DNA from: an uncultured Clostridia bacterium
GTDB taxonomy: Bacteria > Bacillota > Clostridia > Oscillospirales > UMGS1783
NCBI GenBank assembly: GCA_937892635.1
Contig: CALBKB010000207.1
Coordinates: 1 to 15,325 of the forward strand
Reading direction: 5' to 3'
Length of the DNA: 15,325 nucleotides
Part shown: positions 1 through 6,535 of the stretch, one piece after another
How the letters are laid out: every line of letters begins with the position of its first letter
Numbering within the stretch: position 1 is the first letter of the stretch
Notes under the pieces: generated by a model
What the model was told of the DNA's origin: nothing
The model's input: only the letters and a program-made list of their open reading frames with translations
Databases searched by the model: none
Translations under genes and position numbers: made by a program

Positions 1-359
1 ATGGCATCGACATATTCCTGTTGCCCCTGCGTTTTGGCTTTGACCGGCTTGCCCGATGCGGTGATGAAGATGCAATCGCTGTCCAAAAATTTCAGATACC
101 CGTCGACCTTATCGGCCACCATATCGGTCACATAATTAACCTGCTGGGCTTCGATCTGCCCCTTATCGGCCATGACGGTGAGGGCACGAATGGCCTTCAT
201 GGCCGCCTCGACGGCGGCAGGCGTGCCCGTGACCTTCAGCTCCTCCCCGCGGTTGACGACGGTGACGCCGAAGCGAGCCTCGATCTTTTTTATATTGGCA
301 TCGCCCGCACCGAAGATCTCGGCGGCGTGGGCGGCGCTGACGGTGATACTTTGTTCCAA
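1..359 (-). CDS. phoH: PhoH-like ATPase/RNA-binding protein, N-terminal part (truncated by window edge)
   Basis: Partial gene: about 119 codons are present and the ATPase domain lies beyond position 1. The N-terminus begins LEQSITVSA and continues through a KH-like region (GAGDANIKKIEARFGV, then VNRGEELKVTG). It ends in KPVKAKTQGQQEYVDA, which is typical of PhoH just before its P-loop ATPase domain. Known family members are cytoplasmic nucleotide-binding proteins, probably acting in RNA metabolism; the exact substrate is uncertain. There is no ATG. Two tandem TTG codons (362 and 359) follow an AAGGAAG ribosome site at 374-368. I chose 359 because its 8-base spacing is better, but 362 is possible. 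The gene starts 15 bases after the yqfD stop, so it is probably the third gene of a yqfC-yqfD-phoH operon, the usual order in spore-formers. The Walker motifs cannot be seen here, so identity rests on the N-terminal pattern and neighbours. Confidence 0.85.
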   Translation of the reverse strand, partial: MEQSITVSAAHAAEIFGAGDANIKKIEARFGVTVVNRGEELKVTGTPAAVEAAMKAIRALTVMADKGQIEAQQVNYVTDMVADKVDGYLKFLDSDCIFITASGKPVKAKTQGQQEYVDA

Positions 360-374
360 CAAACAAACTTCCTT

Positions 375-1538
375 TCATTCGATAGGCACCGACAGGGCAA
401 TATCGCACTCACGCACATACTCACCCACCGCCAGGCATCGTCCCTGCTCGTGGGTGACGCTCTTGGCCGTGGTGATATAGTCACTGGCAAAAAACTCTTG
501 TTGTTCCCTCAGTTCCAGCATCTCCTCGGCCGCCGCCTGCGCCTGTTCGGGGGTGACGGTGAGGGTGCATTCTTCCTTTTGGTAATAGGTGTGAGCGGTC
601 AGCGAAAGGGGCAGAAGAAACGAGCCGATACGCGCCTGTGTCGTTGTATCTATCTTATCATAGATAGCATACGGAATTCCACCCCCAAAATACAAATTTA
701 TTGAAAAATTAAAGATATGCACCGTGAAGTTGCGCCGATGCTCGCCGGTACGGCGGGTGATCGTTGTTTGATAGGGTATCTCCACCCGTATCGTCTGCGC
801 CGTGCGGGCATAAATGCGTCCCGCCGCATGAACCGGACGCCCCCCTGCCGTTTCCGATTCAAACACACCCGACACCAGCAATTCGCCCGCGCACACCGCA
901 TCGCCGGGGCTGACCATCGGCACCCCTTCCTCGACCATCATATAGGTGATGACCCCGTCCTGCGCCGCCACCAGATGGCAGGGGTCGGTCGACTGGATCT
1001 CGGGCTTGGGCGTGGCGTATACGATCTGTACCCACGCGACGTTGCCCTTGAAGACGACCGACACAAAGCTCAGCCCCAGATCGCTGCCCAACATGTGCAA
1101 TTCAACGGCGTCGGCATCCACCCCTCGCCGCCAACACCCCTCGCGCAGCCCCGCCTCGTCCAGCGCCGCCAGCAGAGCCGCTTCATCCTTGACCTCACCC
1201 TCAAACCGAATACTCCACACGAAGCCCGACATAATAAACACCGCCGCTGCGCAAAGGAGCGCGCCGACGAGCAGACCCCATCGCTTGCGATAATGCCACA
1301 GCCGATCGGGCAACCCCTGCTTGGACAGGATATGCACCCGCACCCCCGTGATACGGCGGGCGCGGCGAATACGCTTAACCTGGCGGGCCGGCAGCGTCAG
1401 CGCCAGCGATCCGTCCTCCAGACGGCTCAGATCGTAGGGATGCAGTCCCTCTTGCAACAACAGATTATAAAAACGCTCGGCAAAATCGCCCGTCACCGAC
1501 AGACGCACACTGCCGCGCAGATACCGAAACAGTTTCAT
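375..1538 (-). CDS. yqfD: Sporulation protein YqfD
   Basis: This 387-residue protein starts MKLFRYLRGSVRLSVTG, the standard YqfD N-terminus. A soluble part of about 85 residues precedes one strong membrane helix (about residues 88-108, RWGLLVGALLCAAAVF...), followed by a large domain on the far side of the membrane. The family is conserved in endospore formers and is usually expressed in the mother cell under sigma-E; its molecular job is not settled. The open frame extends 13 codons upstream, but the internal ATG at 1538 fits better. It lies one base after the yqfC stop and is preceded by a GGAG sequence inside the end of yqfC, which suggests translational coupling. It is followed 15 bases later by phoH. 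Length matches the family (about 390-400). The identification is confident; a function beyond 'required for or associated with sporulation' would be guesswork. Confidence 0.92.
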   Translation of the reverse strand: MKLFRYLRGSVRLSVTGDFAERFYNLLLQEGLHPYDLSRLEDGSLALTLPARQVKRIRRARRITGVRVHILSKQGLPDRLWHYRKRWGLLVGALLCAAAVFIMSGFVWSIRFEGEVKDEAALLAALDEAGLREGCWRRGVDADAVELHMLGSDLGLSFVSVVFKGNVAWVQIVYATPKPEIQSTDPCHLVAAQDGVITYMMVEEGVPMVSPGDAVCAGELLVSGVFESETAGGRPVHAAGRIYARTAQTIRVEIPYQTTITRRTGEHRRNFTVHIFNFSINLYFGGGIPYAIYDKIDTTTQARIGSFLLPLSLTAHTYYQKEECTLTVTPEQAQAAAEEMLELREQQEFFASDYITTAKSVTHEQGRCLAVGEYVRECDIALSVPIE

Positions 1539-1539
1539 A

Positions 1540-1794
1540 TCATTCTCCGAAGGTGACCGTTTGGATATGACCGGCAACCGAAGCGCAGGTCGGGGTCAAA
1601 TGGTTGAGTTCAAGAGCCGTGCCGCTGACCGTCAGCACCGTTTTTTTAAGGGCAAGTTTAACCAAACATTCGTCATAAATAAGTACGCCGCGACAGCCGT
1701 CAATGATCATGTACTCCGAGCCGTGCATCTCAATCAGCGGCTCGTTGCCCACGATGCTCGGCGTCAGATCGGGCAGGAATTTTCGTTTTTTCAC
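1540..1794 (-). CDS. yqfC: YabP/YqfC family sporulation protein
   Basis: An 84-residue protein beginning (V/M)KKRKFLPDLTPSIVGNEP. It carries the YabP/YqfC pattern: a PLIEMHGSEYMIIDGCRGVL segment, then a hydrophobic beta-rich stretch with LTVSGTALELNHL. The start is a GTG at 1794 with a strong AAGGAGG ribosome site at 1810-1804, nine bases upstream. Family members are small proteins found in spore-formers; YabP/YqfC are expected to act in spore coat or mother-cell morphogenesis, but no biochemical activity is established from sequence. It is the first gene of the minus-strand cluster, is followed one base later by yqfD, and is divergent from the ylbJ-like gene. Identification is confident from sequence plus context. 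Confidence 0.9.
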   Translation of the reverse strand: MKKRKFLPDLTPSIVGNEPLIEMHGSEYMIIDGCRGVLIYDECLVKLALKKTVLTVSGTALELNHLTPTCASVAGHIQTVTFGE

Positions 1795-1817
1795 CGATGG
1801 TCGCCTCCTTTTCTAAA

Positions 1818-1825
1818 AGTCTATG
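1818..1825 (-). promoter_or_regulatory. Candidate sigma-E -10 element for yqfC-yqfD-phoH
   Basis: Read on the minus strand, the sequence CATAGACT matches the sigma-E -10 consensus CATACANT except for one base. A start about seven bases downstream (near 1811) would give a leader that just includes the AAGGAGG site of yqfC. The -35 region at the expected 13-15-base spacing does not resemble the sigma-E -35 consensus, so this is only a weak call. It is supported mainly by position and by the known sigma-E control of yqfC/yqfD relatives. Confidence 0.28.
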
Positions 1826-1863
1826 CTTGGGAATAGATTGTTAGCAGAAAGGAAGGATAAGAA

Positions 1864-2796
1864 ATGCTCAAAAAAGCACTCACCGTTTTTCTCGTCATGG
1901 CCTTCGTCGCCGCCCTGCTGGCGTTACCCGAACGGTTTGCCGCCGCCGTGAGCGAGGGGGTCAACCTCTGTCTGAGCGCCGTGGTGCCCTCGCTGTTTTT
2001 GTTCTTGTGTGCCGCCGAACTGATCCGACGTCTGCGCCTGTTCGATGGGCTCAGCCGCCGCGGCGGTGCGCTGTTGCGATACCTGCATCTGCCGCCGTCG
2101 GTCATGCCCTGCCTGCTGCTGGGGCTGGTCTGCGGCTTTCCCGTCGGGGCGCGGGAAATCTGCGCCGCTCGCCGTGAGCGTCGGCTCTCGGTCAAACAGG
2201 CCGCCTACGCCCTGCCGCTGTGCGCCGGTGCCTCGCCCGCCTTTTTGGGCGCGCTGATCGGTCAGCGTCTGTTCGGTAAGGCGAGTTTGGGGCTTGTGCT
2301 GTGGGGACTGTCGCTCCTGTGCTCCCTGCTGGTCAACGCCCTGCTTTGCCGCCGCGCCCTTGCGGGTGAGCCGACGCAACGATACACCCCCGTCGGCGAT
2401 GAGCTGCCGCCCCTTTTCCCCACCCTGCTCACGGCGGTGGGGCAGGCGGCGCGCACTCTCTTTTCGGTCTGTGCACTCATCGTCTTTTTTTCGTCGGTTT
2501 CCTCGGTGCTGGCGGGGTTGCTGCCACCTCTGCCCGAGGCGCTTACCGCCTTGGTGCTGGGGCTGATTGAAATGACAAGCGGCGTGACGCAACTGTCGAT
2601 GCCCTCGGCGGTGGCGGCGGCGCTGTGCGCCGGACTGACCGCTTTTGGCGGGATTTCGGTGACGGCCCAAACCATGCTCTTTGCCAAGGCAGCGGCGGTG
2701 CCCATACGCCCCTATCTGTGGGGACGCCTGTTGGCGGCCGGCCTGAGCGCCGCGCTGTCTTTTTTTGTATTTTTCCTGCTTTCGGGTACATACTAA
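1864..2796 (+). CDS. ylbJ: YlbJ/SpoVV-like sporulation integral membrane protein
   Basis: A 310-residue, very hydrophobic protein with about eight predicted membrane segments. It shows YlbJ-type marks: VVPSLFLFL near residue 40, the GLVCGFPVGAREI motif near residue 90, the polar LPLCAGASPAFLGALIG segment around residues 115-130, and a second matching half with FGGISVTAQTML near residue 262. YlbJ proteins have the nucleoside-transporter-like Gate fold. In Bacillus subtilis the member SpoVV helps move dipicolinic acid across the outer forespore membrane; that role is inferred here. The protein is shorter than the roughly 400 residues of B. subtilis YlbJ, as is common in Clostridia. The ATG follows an AAGGAAGG site at 1849-1856. 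It is divergent from yqfC and lies 22 bases before gerA. An alternative is another Gate-domain spore protein of the SpmA/SpmB type, but the motif order favours YlbJ. Confidence 0.82.
   Translation: MLKKALTVFLVMAFVAALLALPERFAAAVSEGVNLCLSAVVPSLFLFLCAAELIRRLRLFDGLSRRGGALLRYLHLPPSVMPCLLLGLVCGFPVGAREICAARRERRLSVKQAAYALPLCAGASPAFLGALIGQRLFGKASLGLVLWGLSLLCSLLVNALLCRRALAGEPTQRYTPVGDELPPLFPTLLTAVGQAARTLFSVCALIVFFSSVSSVLAGLLPPLPEALTALVLGLIEMTSGVTQLSMPSAVAAALCAGLTAFGGISVTAQTMLFAKAAAVPIRPYLWGRLLAAGLSAALSFFVFFLLSGTY
2767..2795 (+). promoter_or_regulatory. Candidate sigma-G (forespore) promoter for the gerA operon
   Basis: GTATT (2767-2771) and CATACTA (2789-2795) are separated by 17 bases. The -10 is a full match to the sigma-G consensus CATNHTA; the -35 matches four of five positions of GHATR. 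The predicted start (about 2802) would place the AGAAGGTGA ribosome site right at the beginning of the leader of gerA. It overlaps the last codons and the stop of ylbJ. Ger receptor genes are normally sigma-G genes, which supports the call. This is sequence inspection only. Confidence 0.5.
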
Positions 2797-2818
2797 GGCA
2801 AAAGAAGGTGAGTTTACC

Positions 2819-4255
2819 GTGAAACTGGAAGACAACATTACGCGCATCACGCAGGCGATGGGGGACGACCCCACCCTGCGCATCCGCCGCTTTATCGTGC
2901 CGGCGCCGCTTCAGGGCGTCGCCTGTGCGGTGCTGTATTTTGACGGCATGATCAACATCGATTTCGTCAGCGAGAACATCATCCGTCCCTGTCTGCAAGC
3001 CGACCTCTCCCGCGCCTCACGGGCGCGGCATCTGCTGTTGGCGCATTACATCAACGCCGGCGAGGTCAGCGAAAAAGAGCAACTGTCCGAACAGATTTTT
3101 GCCCTCAATTCGGGCGACTGTCTGCTGCTGTGCGACGGCGAATCGGGCGCGCTGGTCATTTCGGCTAAGGGCTTTTTATTCCGCTCCGTAACCGAGCCGG
3201 TCAACGAAAAGGCCTCACGCGGTCCGCGCGAAGGATTTATCGAACCGATCATGTTCAACATCGCGCTGCTGCGCCGCCGCCTCAAATCCCCCGCCCTGCG
3301 CCTGAAAATGTTCACCATAGAGCAGGTGACCAAGCAGGCGGCCTGCCTATGCTATATCGAGGGGGTGGCCGATGAGCGGGTGGTGCGGGAACTGGAAAAG
3401 CGGCTGGACAAGCTCAAAAGCAGTGACGCCATGGACATGGCCGCCTTGGCCGAGCGGCTCAAGGACAACCCCTTTTCCCCTTTTCGCACCGCGGCACTGA
3501 CCGAGCGTCCCGATACCGCCGCCTCCAAGCTGTTGGAAGGACGGGTGGGGCTTTTACTCGACGGCAGCCCCATGATGCTGACGGTGCCCTTTTTCTTTAT
3601 CGAATATTTCCATAGCCCCGACGACTATTACCAAAACTATCTGGTCGCCTCCTTTGCGCGGGTGTTGCGGTTTGTCTGTTTTTATCTGTCGGTGAGCGTG
3701 CCCGCGCTGTACGTGGCGCTGGTGCTCTATCATCAGGAGATCCTGCCCACCCAGCTGCTCATTTCAATCGCTACGGCACGCTCGGGCGTGCCCTTTCCGC
3801 TGATTTTGGAAACCCTCTTGCTTCTGGTAGCCTTTGACGTATTGCGCGACGCCTCCTATCGCATGTCGCCCACGCTGGGGCAATCCCTCTCCATCGTCGG
3901 CGCCCTCATTTTGGGCGAGGCGAGCGTGTCGGCGCGGCTGGTGTCGGCACCGCTGGTGATCGTGACGGCGCTGACGGGCATTGCGGGGCTGATCAATCCG
4001 CAACTCAAATCGGTCTCCATCTTTTTCCGCTACGGCCTGCTCTTTGCCGCCACCATCGGCGGCATCTACGCCGTTATCTTCGGCATCTGCGGCATCACCC
4101 TATGGCTGTGCGTGACCGATTCCTTCGGGCTCCCCTTCTCCGACTATCTCTTCCCCGACAAGACGGGGGCCTTGCGGGATACGCTGCTTCGTCTGCCTTG
4201 GACCAAATTGCCGCAGCGCACGCTGACGGGAGGGCGCGACTATGACGAGGATTAA
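2819..4255 (+). CDS. gerA: Spore germination receptor A subunit (GerA/GerAA family)
   Basis: This 478-residue protein starts at a GTG with an AGAAGGTGA ribosome site eight bases upstream; the reading frame is open further upstream, inside ylbJ, but without a comparable site. It has the GerA-family plan. A soluble N-terminal domain (about residues 1-255) contains FDGMINIDFVSENII, GPREGFIEPIMFN, LLRRRLKSPALRL and CYIEGVADERVV. A membrane domain with several helices from about residue 285 contains RMSPTLGQSLSIVGALILGE and LVSAPLVIVTALTGI, both strongly conserved in A subunits. Such proteins sit in the inner membrane of the dormant spore; with B and C subunits they sense germinants and start ion and dipicolinate release. 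The ligand cannot be read from sequence. The 3' end overlaps gerC by 14 bases, so the subunits are translationally coupled. Confidence 0.95.
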   Translation: MKLEDNITRITQAMGDDPTLRIRRFIVPAPLQGVACAVLYFDGMINIDFVSENIIRPCLQADLSRASRARHLLLAHYINAGEVSEKEQLSEQIFALNSGDCLLLCDGESGALVISAKGFLFRSVTEPVNEKASRGPREGFIEPIMFNIALLRRRLKSPALRLKMFTIEQVTKQAACLCYIEGVADERVVRELEKRLDKLKSSDAMDMAALAERLKDNPFSPFRTAALTERPDTAASKLLEGRVGLLLDGSPMMLTVPFFFIEYFHSPDDYYQNYLVASFARVLRFVCFYLSVSVPALYVALVLYHQEILPTQLLISIATARSGVPFPLILETLLLLVAFDVLRDASYRMSPTLGQSLSIVGALILGEASVSARLVSAPLVIVTALTGIAGLINPQLKSVSIFFRYGLLFAATIGGIYAVIFGICGITLWLCVTDSFGLPFSDYLFPDKTGALRDTLLRLPWTKLPQRTLTGGRDYDED

Positions 4256-5267
4256 AGTCCTGCCGGTGCTGCTGGTCCTACTGCTGACGCTGGGCGGCTG
4301 TTCGCGCGAGATCGAGAACTACGCCATCGTGGCCGGCGCCGCCCTTGACCGCACCGACGAGGGGCTGGAACTGACGGTTGAGGTGGCCGACGTTTCCTCA
4401 GGCAGCGCCGAATCGGCGGGGGACTCTTTGCAGTTCTCGGCCGGCGGCTCCGATATTGCCGAGGCGCAAAAGGCGCTTGAACGGCATATGGGCAAGCCCT
4501 TATACTGGGAGCACACCTCCATCATTGTCCTTTCGGAAGAACTCTGTCGGGACGGGCTGGAGATGGCGGTGACCTGGATCATGTCCTCGCAGGCGGTGCG
4601 CATTTCGGTGCCGCTGCTGGTGAGCGTGGGCTCGGCCAAGGATCTGCTTTCGGCCAAGCTCGACCCCTATAAGATCACCGCCTTCGGGCTGCGCAGCATG
4701 CTCGAAAACAACGCCGACCGCGGCATCGGCGTCGCCCTGCCCGTCTATCAACTCTATAATCGGTTGGAGAGCCATAGCGGCTGTGCGCTCTTGCCGCTGT
4801 TGCAGGTGGAAGAGGGGGAGCCGGTGCTTTTGGGCAGCGCCATCATTGAAAACTACCGTTACCTTGACTCCCTCTCGACCAACCAGACGCAACTATACAA
4901 TCTGTTGGTCGAATCGGTAGGGTCAGCCCTGCTCTCCATCGGCAAGGTGACCATGCGCACCAGCCGCACCTCGGGGCAGTTGTCCTACCGCGACGGCGGC
5001 TGTCGGTGCTCCTTCCGGATTCAGGGCGTGCTGGATCAAGGATATCTGCCGCAGGGCGAAAATCCGGTGCAGGCGCTGGCGCAAAATCTGACCGAGCAGG
5101 CGCAGGATCTGCTCACCCTTTCCCGGACGCTTGATTGCGACTTTTTAGGGCTCAACAATGCCATCTACAAGGCCGATCCCCACCATTTTTCGCGGCGGTC
5201 GGTAAAGGACATTCCGGTTACCTTTGAGCCGGAGATCTATATTTACGACTATGGGCAGGCGCAGTAA
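4242..5267 (+). CDS. gerC: Spore germination receptor C lipoprotein (Ger(x)C family)
   Basis: A 341-residue protein with a lipoprotein signal: MTRIKVLPVL, a hydrophobic core, then LGGC with the lipid-carrying cysteine at residue 20. It is followed by the SREIENYAIVAGAALDRTDEGLELTVEVADV stretch (residues 21 onward), the hallmark of Ger(x)C proteins, and ISVPLLVSVGSAKDLL near residue 127. C subunits are anchored to the outer face of the spore inner membrane and work with A and B subunits. The ATG lies inside the end of gerA with a GGGAGGG site at 4228-4234. At 341 residues it is somewhat shorter than many relatives (about 370-400), but the C-terminal domain appears intact. The stop overlaps the start of the next small gene by one base (TAATG). 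Confidence 0.95.
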   Translation: MTRIKVLPVLLVLLLTLGGCSREIENYAIVAGAALDRTDEGLELTVEVADVSSGSAESAGDSLQFSAGGSDIAEAQKALERHMGKPLYWEHTSIIVLSEELCRDGLEMAVTWIMSSQAVRISVPLLVSVGSAKDLLSAKLDPYKITAFGLRSMLENNADRGIGVALPVYQLYNRLESHSGCALLPLLQVEEGEPVLLGSAIIENYRYLDSLSTNQTQLYNLLVESVGSALLSIGKVTMRTSRTSGQLSYRDGGCRCSFRIQGVLDQGYLPQGENPVQALAQNLTEQAQDLLTLSRTLDCDFLGLNNAIYKADPHHFSRRSVKDIPVTFEPEIYIYDYGQAQ

Positions 5268-5443
5268 TGTATAAACTGATCTATGTGGTTCTTTTTGCCG
5301 TGTTGGCCGCCGTTGATTGGCGGACGGTGCGCGGGCGGGTTAACGCCTTTCTCTATTTCGGCATCTTTCTGGCCGCCGTCGTGCTGGCGGGGATGTCGGT
5401 ATGGTTTCTCAAAGATTTTTCGTTGGCGAGGTTGTTTTCATGA
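5267..5443 (+). CDS. Small two-helix membrane protein in the ger operon (possible receptor D subunit)
   Basis: A 58-residue frame, MYKLIYVVLFAVLAAVDWRT at the start and KDFSLARLFS at the end. Its ATG overlaps the gerC stop (TAATG) and its stop overlaps the gerB start (ATGA), so it sits exactly between two genes of one translationally coupled operon. This arrangement strongly suggests it is real. Two hydrophobic stretches (about residues 3-16 and 27-47) are separated by a basic, arginine-rich loop (WRTVRGRVN), giving a predicted helical hairpin. Some Bacillus germinant-receptor operons carry small two-helix D subunits that modulate germination; this could be a clostridial counterpart, but I see no clear sequence identity. 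No strong ribosome site is present, so translation probably depends on re-initiation after gerC. Function unknown. Confidence 0.75.
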   Translation: MYKLIYVVLFAVLAAVDWRTVRGRVNAFLYFGIFLAAVVLAGMSVWFLKDFSLARLFS

Positions 5444-6504
5444 AAGAAAAAATCTCAAATCTCTCTCTGTTTGCCCTGATCTTTCTCACCACCACCGCCA
5501 CCACGCTGATGCTGGGGATGAGCGAATATATCGGCACCTCCTCCTTTTTGGCCGTGCCCATCGGTGCACTGCTGGCGCTGCCGCTGTATCTGATGCTGGT
5601 TCGGGTGCGGCGCCGTTATCCCGATAAGAGCCTGGGGCAGCTGATGGTTGTGCTTTACGGCAAGACCTTGGCCCGCATCCTGTGTGGCATTTATGCTCTG
5701 TTTGCTCTCTTTACCGGTGCGGTTTTGACCAGTTACCTGACCCGTTTTATCTCCTTCACCGGAGAAAATCAGCAGGTGGCCGCCGTCTTTTCCATTCTCT
5801 TCTTGATCGCATGCACCTTGGGCGCGCGGGTTCGGCTGGCCGCGGCGGCGCGGCTCTCCCGTTTGCTTTTCCCTGCCGCCGCCGCCATTTTACTGCTGAG
5901 TTTGGGACTTTGTCTGGTCAAGCTGGATCTTTCGGCGGTAACGCCCCTGTTTGACCGATCGGTGGGCGAGTTTGCCACCGCGGGGCTGTCGCTGATGCTC
6001 TTTCCCTTTTGTCAGGTGGTGCTGATCACCCCCTTCCTGTTTCGTTCCAAGTCGGGACGCGTTGCCAAACCCTTGCTCTGGGGGCTTGGCGTTTCGGGGG
6101 TGCTGATCACGCTGGTCTATCTGTGCACGGCCGGCGTGCTGGGCGGGGCGAGTATGGAAAAACTCAACTACCCCTATTACATGACCCTGTCGGTGCTGGA
6201 CGTGACCCCCTTTTTCCAGCGCATCGAGGTGTTGCTCTCCATTCATTTCGTTTTGGCCATGCTCGTCAAGGGTATCGTCTGCATCATCTTCGCCTGCCGT
6301 GCCACCGCCCGCGCCCTGCATCAGAAGCATCCGCGCACGCTGGCCGCGCCGATGGCCTCGCTGACGTTGGCGCTGAGTCTGATGCTCTTTTCCACCACCG
6401 AGGAAATGTTCGCTATGATGCGCCTGTATCCCTTTATCATGGCGCCCTTCGTGCTTATCTTCCCCGTGATCACCTATTTTGTGGCGCAGGCAAAAAAACC
6501 TTGA
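5440..6504 (+). CDS. gerB: Spore germination receptor B subunit (GerAB/permease family)
   Basis: A 354-residue, almost wholly hydrophobic protein with about ten predicted membrane helices, starting MKEKISNLSLFALIFLTTTA. It fits the endospore-germination permease branch of the amino acid/polyamine/organocation superfamily: the N-terminal helix includes LMLGMSEYIG, YPDKSLGQLMVVLYGK lies near residue 63, and a mid-protein segment (FATAGLSLMLFPFCQVVLI) matches the usual family position. B subunits bind the germinant in characterised receptors; the ligand here is unknown. An ATG 13 codons upstream (5401) is in frame, but the ATG at 5440 has a GAGG site with eight-base spacing and matches the family N-terminus. 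The start overlaps the small gene before it by four bases. The TGA stop is embedded in the -35 element of the next gene. Confidence 0.94.
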   Translation: MKEKISNLSLFALIFLTTTATTLMLGMSEYIGTSSFLAVPIGALLALPLYLMLVRVRRRYPDKSLGQLMVVLYGKTLARILCGIYALFALFTGAVLTSYLTRFISFTGENQQVAAVFSILFLIACTLGARVRLAAAARLSRLLFPAAAAILLLSLGLCLVKLDLSAVTPLFDRSVGEFATAGLSLMLFPFCQVVLITPFLFRSKSGRVAKPLLWGLGVSGVLITLVYLCTAGVLGGASMEKLNYPYYMTLSVLDVTPFFQRIEVLLSIHFVLAMLVKGIVCIIFACRATARALHQKHPRTLAAPMASLTLALSLMLFSTTEEMFAMMRLYPFIMAPFVLIFPVITYFVAQAKKP

Positions 6505-6529
6505 TGCCAAGCCAAAAATCCTCTATAAT
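6501..6529 (+). promoter_or_regulatory. Sigma-A promoter for the HAD phosphatase gene
   Basis: TTGATG (6501-6506) and TATAAT (6524-6529) are 17 bases apart, close to the vegetative consensus. The -35 overlaps the stop codon of gerB. The predicted transcription start, seven bases after the -10, falls on 6536, the first base of the ATG. Confidence 0.7.
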
Positions 6530-6534
6530 AGAGG
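6520..6534. repeat. 15-base perfect palindrome over the -10 element
   Basis: CCTCTAT, a single A, then ATAGAGG: seven-base arms centred on 6527 and covering the whole -10 hexamer, ending one base before the ATG. It could be an operator. In a read-through RNA the arms CCUCU and AGAGG could pair around a five-base loop, hiding the only GAGG near the start. It may also be chance, because TATAAT is itself nearly symmetrical. Confidence 0.5.
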
Positions 6535-6535
6535 C

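Noticed and set aside
717..1556. Plus-strand open frame opposite yqfD
   Set aside because: Arginine/histidine/proline-rich translation typical of antisense frames; yqfD is clearly the real gene.
1832..1839. AATAGATT considered as a sigma-E -10 for ylbJ
   Set aside because: Only about five of eight positions match and no -35 is present at suitable spacing.
1924..2883. Minus-strand open frame of 319 codons opposite ylbJ
   Set aside because: Glutamine/arginine-rich shadow translation; the opposite strand encodes a coherent membrane protein.
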